Shown piece by piece: positions 55,878 to 64,000 of a stretch of DNA of 64,000 nucleotides. The position numbers were made by a program, and so were the translations under genes. The DNA is from Chitinophagaceae bacterium UBA7600 (GTDB lineage Bacteria; Bacteroidota; Bacteroidia; Chitinophagales; Chitinophagaceae). The stretch covers positions 47,548 through 111,547 of the forward strand of contig DLKC01000052.1 in NCBI GenBank assembly GCA_002478885.1, in the 5' to 3' direction. The stretch's first letter is position 1. Each line of letters starts with the position of its first letter. The notes beneath the pieces are model-generated. The model was not told the origin of the DNA. It saw nothing but the letters and a program-made list of their open reading frames with translations, and did not search any database.

Positions 55878-56846
55878 TCAGTAAGTTCTGTCTGTCGTAA
55901 ATCTTACCAATTGTTCAAGCGCGGTTCTTGAATCGCTTTCAGGAAATTCGTACAACAGAGAAAGCGCATTATTTCTAAAGCCGATCATTTTTTCAGTGGC
56001 GTAATCAATGCCGCCAACTTGTTTTACAGTGTCGGTAATAAACTTCACTTTAACCTTGTCGGTACTTTCGTTTTTAATGATGTTGGTAATTTTTCGCTTC
56101 ATACCAGCATCACAGTTGTTCAGCGTATAAATAAGCGGTAGCGTAAGCTTCTTCTCTTTAATATCATTCCCGGTTGGCTTGCCAATGTTTTCAGTCCCAT
56201 AGTCAAACAAATCGTCTTTTATCTGGAATGCCATACCCGTATTTTCCCCAAACAATTTAAGTTTCTCTATTTTTTCCGGGTCGTTGAAAGTTGTGCAGGC
56301 ACCTGCACCACAGGCAGAGGATAGCAATGACGCTGTTTTACCTTTAATTATTTCATAGTATATATCTTCTTTCACGTTGAGGTTGCGTGCTTTCTCAATT
56401 TGAAGCAATTCCCCCTCACTCATCATTTTCACCGCTTCGGAAAGAATTTTCAACACCTCAAAGTCATTGTTTCCAAGAGAAAGTAATAACCCTTTCGATA
56501 ACAAATAGTCGCCAACCAGTACGGCAACTTTATTTTTCCAAAGGGCGTTGACAGAAAAAAATCCTCTGCGTTCAAGTGAATCGTCTACAACATCGTCGTG
56601 AACAAGTGTTGCTGTGTGCAGCAACTCAACCAGCGAGGCAGCTCTGAGGGTTGAGTCGTTGATATTTCCACCAAGTCTTGCACACAAAAGCACAAACTTT
56701 GGCCTAAGTTGTTTGCCTTTGCGGTTGACAATATAACGCATTATGCGATCCAGCAACGGTACCCTGCTCTTTACGGCCTCTTTAAAATAGTTTTCAAAAG
56801 CCTCGATATCTTCGGAAATATGTTCAAAATAGGAATCTATATTCAT
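55878..56846 (-). CDS. trans-isoprenyl diphosphate synthase
   Basis: 322 aa from the ATG at 56846; the longer frame starts at a TTG. Polyprenyl synthetase family; makes the long-chain prenyl diphosphate probably used for menaquinone. First Asp-rich motif LVHDDVVDDSLERRG, second FQIKDDLFDYG, and the upstream RGKGKQLRP-like stretch (NRKGKQLRPKFVLLCARL). Product chain length cannot be read safely. It is followed by recJ after the repeat; the upstream gap up to 57031 contains the promoter of the divergent OmpA gene. Confidence 0.93.
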   Translation of the reverse strand: MNIDSYFEHISEDIEAFENYFKEAVKSRVPLLDRIMRYIVNRKGKQLRPKFVLLCARLGGNINDSTLRAASLVELLHTATLVHDDVVDDSLERRGFFSVNALWKNKVAVLVGDYLLSKGLLLSLGNNDFEVLKILSEAVKMMSEGELLQIEKARNLNVKEDIYYEIIKGKTASLLSSACGAGACTTFNDPEKIEKLKLFGENTGMAFQIKDDLFDYGTENIGKPTGNDIKEKKLTLPLIYTLNNCDAGMKRKITNIIKNESTDKVKVKFITDTVKQVGGIDYATEKMIGFRNNALSLLYEFPESDSRTALEQLVRFTTDRTY

Positions 56847-56949
56847 AACTACACTGCAATATACCTTCAATTAATATTTTTTTTGGTGCAACATTTTTTT
56901 TCAAGGACCTGTCTTAGCTAAGTGATAGAGATAAAATATATTGTAAAAA

Positions 56950-56980
56950 TTTGGTATTTCATTATCTATCTATAAATTTG
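56950..56980 (+). promoter_or_regulatory. Bacteroidota promoter of the OmpA-like gene
   Basis: A perfect TTTG (56950-56953), 19 bp, then a perfect TAAATTTG (56973-56980). Transcription should start near 56987, giving a leader of about 45 bases. Confidence 0.75.
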
Positions 56981-57031
56981 TCCTAATTATAGTTAGTGGG
57001 AAACATTACAAACAATTTAATTTTTTTACCT

Positions 57032-58642
57032 ATGGCAAGCAGAAAGTACGCGACTTTATTAGCCCTTACAGGACTAATTGCTACTGCATCTTTTGCTCAA
57101 AAGACAGATGCTGGTTATGGCTGGGTTTTAGATTCTTCGAAAAGAACCGTGAAGAATATGCCTCAGCAAAATGAATTTATGAACAATCAATACCCTTATC
57201 CTTCAAAGCCTCGCAGTATGTGGGAGCTTGGAGTTAGTGGGGGTGCTTCACTTATAGCCGGCGATGTAGATCCAAGATTTGGCTATGGTGGTGGAATTTC
57301 TGCCAGAAAAGCTCTTGGACATATATTTTCAGTAAGAGCCGGATGGAATGGCGCTTATAACTACGGACTGGATTACAGGCTTCGTTCTGTTGCAACTCCG
57401 GGAGGTCAGTGGTACAATGCTTATGTTAGCGCGGGGCAAAAATACGTAGCAAATTACAGAACAGCAACTCATCAGCTTTCGGTGGATGTTTTGGCGAGTC
57501 TTAATTCAATAAGTCACTACCGTGGAAATCCTAAAACTGATTTTTATGTGTTAGCTGGTTATAGTCTTCTTAGCGCAGACGTTGACGTTGATGCATTGGA
57601 CGCTAATAAGAAGCCTTACAACTTTGCTACAGCTACTAATTATAATGGAAAACGTTCAGATATTAAGAGTGACCTGAAAAATTTGCTGGACGGTTCTTAT
57701 GAAAGTAATGCACCAGCCCAAAACGGAAGCCGCGATAACGTTGGTAGAAATGATAAGAATCAGTTGATTCGTCATTCAATGGATGTGGGTGCCGGATTTG
57801 CCTATAAAATAAGCGACAGGTTTAATATCGGTATTGAACAGAAGTTTACTTTGCCTTTCGATGATAACCTCGATGGCGTTAAAGCTGGTTTATCAAATGA
57901 TGTATTGAGTGCTACTCAATTCCGTTTGAACTTCAATATCGGAAATGCAAGCAAAAATGTTCAGCCGTTGTGGTGGTTGAATCCAAACAATTATGTTTAC
58001 AACGAGGTTAACGCTCCAAAGCATATGAAGATGCCCCCGGTTGTACTGCCTGATGCAGATGGTGATGGTGTAACAGATCAATTTGATATGGAACCCAATA
58101 CCCCTGCCGGTGCTGCAGTTGACAGCCATGGTGTAAGCCGTGACACAGACGGTGATGGTGTTGCTGATTTCAAGGATAAAGAACCTCTTACTGCCCGTGA
58201 TTGTTTCCCTGTTGATGCTGACGGTGTTGGTAAATGCCCTGAGCCTCCATGCTGCGCTGAATTACGTAACCGTCCAGTGGCTCCTGCATGTTCTATAGGA
58301 TCTTTGCCAAGCACACAGTTTAAAACTGGTAGCCTTACTTTAAGTTCTACTGCGACTGCAATTCTTAACAGCGTTGCCCAGCAGATGAATGCAAATCCTG
58401 CATGTAATGTAAAAGTTACCGGTTATTATAAAGCATCTGATAAGCGTTCACAGCAATTAGGTTGGGATAGAGTGAATACAGTTGTTAAATACCTCGTTGA
58501 AAAACAAGGTATATCTGAAAGCCGTATCATATTTAACCTTAGCCCAGGTGGTGATCCAAATACAGTTGATATGATGGGTACTACTGAATCTGGTCCTAAC
58601 ACGATCCAGGCTCCATTCCCACAATACCAGAAGTCTAAGTAA
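57032..58642 (+). CDS. OmpA-family outer-membrane protein
   Basis: 536 aa from the ATG at 57032, which gives the signal peptide (MASRKYATLLALTGLIATAS, cleavage near FAQ); a GTG start at 56996 adds 12 residues before it and is less likely. Residues about 55-320 form a beta-barrel-like part (MWELGVSGGASLIAGDVDPRFGYGG). A calcium-binding thrombospondin-3-like stretch follows (DADGDGVTDQFD, DTDGDGVADFKD, about 345-385), then a Cys-rich segment (GKCPEPPCC). A C-terminal OmpA-like peptidoglycan-binding domain (about 430-515, VKVTGYYKASDKRSQQLG, RVNTVVKYLVEKQGISESRI) anchors it to the wall. Strong promoter and terminator suggest an abundant structural protein. Confidence 0.92.
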   Translation: MASRKYATLLALTGLIATASFAQKTDAGYGWVLDSSKRTVKNMPQQNEFMNNQYPYPSKPRSMWELGVSGGASLIAGDVDPRFGYGGGISARKALGHIFSVRAGWNGAYNYGLDYRLRSVATPGGQWYNAYVSAGQKYVANYRTATHQLSVDVLASLNSISHYRGNPKTDFYVLAGYSLLSADVDVDALDANKKPYNFATATNYNGKRSDIKSDLKNLLDGSYESNAPAQNGSRDNVGRNDKNQLIRHSMDVGAGFAYKISDRFNIGIEQKFTLPFDDNLDGVKAGLSNDVLSATQFRLNFNIGNASKNVQPLWWLNPNNYVYNEVNAPKHMKMPPVVLPDADGDGVTDQFDMEPNTPAGAAVDSHGVSRDTDGDGVADFKDKEPLTARDCFPVDADGVGKCPEPPCCAELRNRPVAPACSIGSLPSTQFKTGSLTLSSTATAILNSVAQQMNANPACNVKVTGYYKASDKRSQQLGWDRVNTVVKYLVEKQGISESRIIFNLSPGGDPNTVDMMGTTESGPNTIQAPFPQYQKSK

Positions 58643-58665
58643 GGTAATTAGCTAATAGATAATTG

Positions 58666-58695
58666 ACAAAAGCCATCTGTAAGGATGGCTTTTGT
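58666..58695 (+). terminator. Rho-independent terminator
   Basis: A 12-bp perfect stem ACAAAAGCCATC / GATGGCTTTTGT with a 6-base loop, 23 bp after the OmpA-like gene. The stem is symmetric enough to work for the ligA strand as well. Confidence 0.85.
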
Positions 58696-58755
58696 GTTAT
58701 ACGAGGCTCCTGAAAAATCTACTGTGTACTGTATTTTATTAATTGGATTACTGGC

Positions 58756-58803
58756 GCCAAAGTGAGTGACACAAGCGACGACGGTAAGTAATGAGGAATA
58801 GCC
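58756..58803 (-). repeat. CCGG-28 element, single arm, class 2
   Basis: The core lies on minus (AAAGTGAGTGACACAAG on plus, within 58756-58775). The outer box is weak (GCCTG at 58801-58805). It lies between the OmpA-like gene and ligA. Confidence 0.7.
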
Positions 58804-58818
58804 TGAGAGAAATTCTCT

Positions 58819-60939
<2,121 letters not shown>

Positions 60940-60985
60940 TTAATAGAGAATTTGATTTTCGTACTGTTAGTAAAAGTTTTTTAAA

Positions 60986-61000
60986 GTGTTATTTTTACAC
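60986..61000. promoter_or_regulatory. operator upstream of the Nudix-type regulator gene
   Basis: GTGTTATTTTTACAC is a 15-bp inverted repeat with one mismatch to the perfect sites at 62280 and 62309. It overlaps the -33 position of a possible promoter whose -7 box is TAATTTCG (61017-61024). It suggests autoregulation. Confidence 0.6.
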
Positions 61001-61088
61001 AATAATATTTTTTTTATAATTTCGGTTTTGTGCCGGAAGTTGATAACGGCAATTCGCTGCCAGGGACTTGCATAAACCTTTTGCCATC

Positions 61089-61847
61089 ATGAAAAATGAA
61101 TCTGTTTTAACAGAAGAAATTCAAGTTAAATCTAGTGTAATCAACGATACAAAAAAACTGGTTGATTCCTATCCGCGTGTGCCCATAACTGTTGACTGCG
61201 TGGTTTTCGGTTTTGATGAGAACGAACTAAAAGTGCTGTTGATAAGAAGTGATCTTGAGATATATAAAGACAAGTGGTCGTTACTCGGCGATTTTGCAGA
61301 TGTTGCAGGTGAAGCTGAAGACCTCGATGCAGCTGCCTATCGCATCCTCAAACACAGAACCGGCATGGATGATGTGTTTCTTGAGCAGGTAAAAACCTTC
61401 GGCCACCCAAACAGGCACCCCGGCGGCAGGGTCATCACAATCGCCTATTGCTCTTTGCTCAATATTAAACATCACCAGCTTAAGGTGATGGACAATGAAT
61501 TGCACTGGCACAGTGTTCAGGGCCTTGGCGATGAACTGGCATTTGATCATAAGATCATCATTGACGAGTGTTACGACTGGTTGAAGAAGCGCATTTTGGA
61601 ACACCCGCTAGGCTTTAACCTGTTGCCTGAAAAATTCTCCTTACGTGAATTGCAAAATCTTTACGAGTCGATTCTAAACGTGAAAATGGACAGGCGCAAT
61701 TTTCGGAAGAAATTTTTTGCCATGGATTTCCTGATCGATACCGGCGAGTTGGAGGGCGATGTGCCACACAGGCCGGGTAAATTGTACCAGTTTAATTTTC
61801 AGAAGTATAACCATTCCAAGAAGAAATGGAATGGAATTGATTTTTGA
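61089..61847 (+). CDS. Nudix-fold winged-helix regulator (NrtR/AraR type)
   Basis: 252 aa from the ATG at 61089; a TTG at 61068 is in frame. N-terminal Nudix fold (about 35-165, ITVDCVVFGFDENELKVLLIRSD, WSLLGDFADVAGEAEDLDAAAYRIL). The Nudix box lacks the REUXEE residues (AAAYRILKHRTG instead), so it should bind a ligand but not hydrolyse it. The C-terminal winged helix (about 170-250, LPEKFSLRELQNLYESILN, DRRNFRKKFFAMDFLID) is as in NrtR and in Bacteroides AraR, an L-arabinose-responsive regulator. Matching operators lie upstream of this gene and of the next one, a SusC receptor. Arabinose as the effector is inferred only. Confidence 0.88.
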   Translation: MKNESVLTEEIQVKSSVINDTKKLVDSYPRVPITVDCVVFGFDENELKVLLIRSDLEIYKDKWSLLGDFADVAGEAEDLDAAAYRILKHRTGMDDVFLEQVKTFGHPNRHPGGRVITIAYCSLLNIKHHQLKVMDNELHWHSVQGLGDELAFDHKIIIDECYDWLKKRILEHPLGFNLLPEKFSLRELQNLYESILNVKMDRRNFRKKFFAMDFLIDTGELEGDVPHRPGKLYQFNFQKYNHSKKKWNGIDF

Positions 61848-61899
61848 CCATTTTCCGGGATTTACTAAACCCCTTATACTGGATATAAATTTTTTGAGC

Positions 61900-62087
61900 C
61901 CGGCTTATCTACATCCATTGAGCTTTTCTTGCGTCGCACTCTTGTACTGCAGAATATAAGTCGAAAGAAAGGCGCCGGCAAGTTATTTATCCCAACAAAA
62001 AATGAACCCGCTCCGTCTTTGCTAACGCACGAACTAATTGCACCAGTGTGCGACGCAACGAAGCTGATCTCTGTTGCTCAGCCAGGT
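61900..62087. repeat. CCGG-28 element, two-armed (class 1 + class 1)
   Basis: The left arm has CCGG at 61900 and the core at 61928-61947 (CTTGCGTCGCACTCTTGTAC). The right arm has the core on minus ending at 62059 (AGTGTGCGACGCAAC) and GCCAGG at 62081-62086, 27 bp on. The two arms also share spacer words (GAGCTTTTC / TCAGCTTC). A 99-codon open frame starting at 61929 runs through this element and is taken as an artefact. Confidence 0.88.
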
Positions 62088-62278
62088 GCAAAAGGTTTCT
62101 CACTCATATACCCGCAACTACCTTCAGATTTTAAATCAGTCAGCGTTGCAGCCCCGTTTTTCAAGGAATTGCCGCAGCATTCGCAACACACTGGTTGTCT
62201 TAATAATGACTACTTAATTACAGGTTAAGCGCCTCTTAAAAATGTTAACCGACTATACAGTTAAAATTATTTTTTCGT

Positions 62279-62295
62279 TGTGTAAAAATTACACA
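62279..62295. promoter_or_regulatory. operator 1 upstream of susC-like gene
   Basis: TGTGTAAAAATTACACA is a perfect 17-bp inverted repeat. Its centre is 29 bp from that of operator 2. A possible -7 box CATCTTTG (62294-62301) overlaps its right end. Confidence 0.75.
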
Positions 62296-62308
62296 TCTTT
62301 GCTACACT

Positions 62309-62323
62309 GTGTAAGTTTTACAC
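62309..62323. promoter_or_regulatory. operator 2 upstream of susC-like gene
   Basis: GTGTAAGTTTTACAC is a perfect 15-bp inverted repeat with the same half-sites as operator 1 (GTGTAA / TTACAC, 3-bp centre). It would lie just after the start of transcription if the -7 box named for operator 1 is right. Confidence 0.75.
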
Positions 62324-62346
62324 CTTAATCAAACTGATTGCTCGTT

Positions 62347-62508
62347 ATGGAAGCCAAATGCTTGTTTAAACAGCGTGAGGAGCTTGATGGAAATGCCAAT
62401 CCATTGCTCTGTAGTTTATATGTGCCTACTGCTTTTTTTATGCCTAATCAGTTACAGAATTCCCGGGGTTGCCAGCTAATGACCAGCTTACGGAACCCAT
62501 TTTTTTGA
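62347..62508 (+). other. short open frame in the susC leader
   Basis: A 53-codon frame from ATG 62347 lies in the long leader (about 200 bp) between the operators and the SusC start. It has no recognisable domain, is rich in Leu, Asn and Phe and ends 23 bp before the SusC ATG. It may be an untranslated coincidence or a leader peptide; there is little to support either. The gap 61848-62531 otherwise holds the repeat pair and the two operators. Confidence 0.15.
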
Positions 62509-62531
62509 TATAAACAAGTAAAACCATCATT

Positions 62532-64000
62532 ATGAATCCGAAACGATTGTTCATGATGCTTGTTACTTTGCCATTGTTGCTTTTTGTATTATCGGCAACG
62601 GCACAGGACAAGCAGGTAACCGGAAAAGTTACCGATCTTAAAGACGGAAAGCCGATTGCAGGCGCATCCGTTGTTATTACCGGAGTTGGCGGCACACAAA
62701 CCGGTGCCGACGGCACTTTTTCTTTGAAAGTGCCTGCTTCTGCAAGCAAAATAGTGATTTCGTTTATTGGCTATGCAACGCAGGAATTATTGATTGGCAA
62801 CGGAGTGCTTAATGTTTCCATGGTGCAGTCTAATTCCTCATTGAACGATGTGGTGGTGGTTGCTTATGGTACACGCAGAAAGGGCGACCTCACCGGTTCT
62901 GTAACGGCTATTACTGCCAAAGATTTTCAGAAAGGTGCTATTGCTTCCTCTGAGCAATTGCTGCAGGGTAAAGTTGCCGGTTTACAGGTGACTTCCGGCG
63001 GCGGTTCAGCTGGTGGCGGCAGCAAGATTCGTATACGTACCGGCGCTTCGCTTAATGCCAGCAACGATCCGTTGATCGTTATCGATGGTGTGCCTGTCGA
63101 GAGTAATGGTGTTGCAGGATCAGCAAATCTGCTCAATACGATCAACCCGAATGATATCGAATCGATGAGTGTGCTTAAAGACGCGTCTGCAACCGCGCTG
63201 TATGGTTCACGGGCATCAAATGGTGTTTTAATCATCACAACAAAAAAAGGTGTTGCCGGCAAAGTGAAATTCAACTTCAATACGCAGGTTTCTGCTGGTA
63301 TGGTGCCAAAAACAGTTGACATTTTATCAGCAGACCAGGTGAGAAGCATCATCAATGAAGATGCGACTTCAACCGGTAATAATACGTATAAAAACCTGCT
63401 TGGAACTGCCAATACAGACTGGCAGAACGAAATTTACCAGACTGCGATGGGTTTTGATAATAACCTTAGTGCAAGTGGAAGTATTAAAAGCCTGAAGCTG
63501 CCTTTCAGGGTTTCTTTGGGTTATTTGAACCAGGCCGGCGTTTTAAAAACCAACAAGTTTGATCGCCTGGCGACATCAGTTAACTTAAGCCCCAAATATT
63601 TAAAAGATCATTTATCTGTGAATGTAGCTTTTAAATACAGCAAAACAGGTAACCGCTTCGCGGATGAAGGTGCTATTGGTTCAGCAGTTTCCTTTGATCC
63701 GACACAGCCCGTTTATTCCAATTCAAAAAACTGGGGTGGTTATTATGAATGGTTACAAACAGATGGATTTCCTATTGCGCTTGCTACAAGAAACCCACTG
63801 GGTTTGTTATACCTGAGGAATAATAATTCAGATGTGAACAGAATCATTGGGAATGTGCAGTTAGATTATAAATTACATTTCCTGCCAGATCTTCACGTAT
63901 TGGTAAACCTGGGCGTTGATAATATCAGTGGCTCCGGAGATGACAACACGGATTCAACATCGGCCACCAATTATTTAACCAAAGGCCGGTTCGTTCATTA
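62532..64000 (+). CDS. SusC/RagA TonB-linked outer-membrane receptor, partial (3' end beyond window)
   Basis: 489 codons are seen and the frame is open at the window end; family members have about 1000. Signal peptide 1-25 (LSATAQ). Then a carboxypeptidase-D-like regulatory domain (about 28-95, VTGKVTDLKDGKPIAGASVV, SFIGYATQELLIG), a short TonB-box-like linker and the plug domain (about 108-230: VVVAYGTRRKGDLTGSV, LLQGKVAGLQVTSGGG, IRIRTGASLNASNDPLIVID, LKDASATALYGSRASNGVLI, all SusC signatures). The barrel begins after. It imports an oligosaccharide or other ligand with TonB energy; a SusD partner is expected just downstream. The upstream operators suggest control by the regulator at 61089. 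Confidence 0.95.
   Translation, partial: MNPKRLFMMLVTLPLLLFVLSATAQDKQVTGKVTDLKDGKPIAGASVVITGVGGTQTGADGTFSLKVPASASKIVISFIGYATQELLIGNGVLNVSMVQSNSSLNDVVVVAYGTRRKGDLTGSVTAITAKDFQKGAIASSEQLLQGKVAGLQVTSGGGSAGGGSKIRIRTGASLNASNDPLIVIDGVPVESNGVAGSANLLNTINPNDIESMSVLKDASATALYGSRASNGVLIITTKKGVAGKVKFNFNTQVSAGMVPKTVDILSADQVRSIINEDATSTGNNTYKNLLGTANTDWQNEIYQTAMGFDNNLSASGSIKSLKLPFRVSLGYLNQAGVLKTNKFDRLATSVNLSPKYLKDHLSVNVAFKYSKTGNRFADEGAIGSAVSFDPTQPVYSNSKNWGGYYEWLQTDGFPIALATRNPLGLLYLRNNNSDVNRIIGNVQLDYKLHFLPDLHVLVNLGVDNISGSGDDNTDSTSATNYLTKGRFVH

Noticed and set aside
61929..62228. 99-codon open frame after the regulator gene
   Set aside because: It starts in the class 1 core and runs through both repeat arms, with no domain or ribosome site.

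Overview
This window is a stretch of a Bacteroidota chromosome, most likely family Chitinophagaceae. The evidence is a SusC/RagA-type TonB-linked receptor, promoters of the TTTG-N19-TAnnTTTG kind instead of sigma70 boxes, weak Shine-Dalgarno signals, a Bacteroidota-order division and cell wall cluster, a PASTA-tailed FtsI and many lipoproteins. No tRNA, rRNA, CRISPR array, prophage or transposase gene was seen.

Layout. 1-3000: an outer-membrane barrel and a DUF4136 lipoprotein (minus), then a creatininase-family hydrolase and a TMEM220-like membrane protein (plus). 3166-9418: a minus-strand heavy-metal RND efflux operon (small leader protein, TolC-like channel, adaptor, RND pump). 9766-16559: two very large secreted proteins, a VPS10/BNR-type propeller protein and a ThuA / sugar-dehydrogenase / PKD / cytochrome c fusion. 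16853-20620: YqgE, an orphan histidine kinase with a near-leaderless promoter, QueA and a DUF3052 protein. 20774-38273: the complete dcw cluster mraZ-rsmH-ftsL-ftsI-murE-mraY-murD-ftsW-murG-murC-ftsQ-ftsA-ftsZ, all on plus. It starts at a promoter carrying four 10-bp-spaced MraZ boxes and ends at a strong terminator. 38440-42465: an MlaF-like ATPase, lysA, scpB and a solitary atpG (minus). 43039-44988: an unrecognised three-gene membrane operon ending in an MFS permease. 45212-47636: a lipoprotein and a MORN-repeat protein. 47946-53903: secA, deoC, a SPOR protein and an M20 peptidase. 54044-60918: recJ, a polyprenyl synthase, an OmpA-like protein and ligA. 61089-64000: a Nudix-fold wHTH regulator of the NrtR/AraR type and a truncated SusC receptor; both have matching GTGTAA-N3-TTACAC operators upstream.

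The most unusual content is between the genes. About 30 copies of a bipartite repeat arm sit at 21 loci, in most of the larger intergenic gaps and in no gene (with the start codons adopted here). Each arm is a CCGG-type box followed, with the start-to-start distance fixed at about 28 bp, by a 20-bp core GTTGCGTCGCACACTTGTAC (class 1) or GTTGTGTCACTCACTTGTAC (class 2). The two classes differ by a symmetric, compensating pair of changes in a small palindrome (GCG-T-CGC versus GTG-T-CAC). At about eight loci two arms face each other as an inverted pair 126-206 bp long, which looks like a small non-autonomous mobile or REP-like element. I call it the CCGG-28 element below; this is a working label only. 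I know of no published description, but I could not search.

Coordinates of CDS include the stop codon. Several starts were moved downstream of a longest-ORF start because the longer version begins at a TTG or GTG, twice inside a CCGG-28 element.
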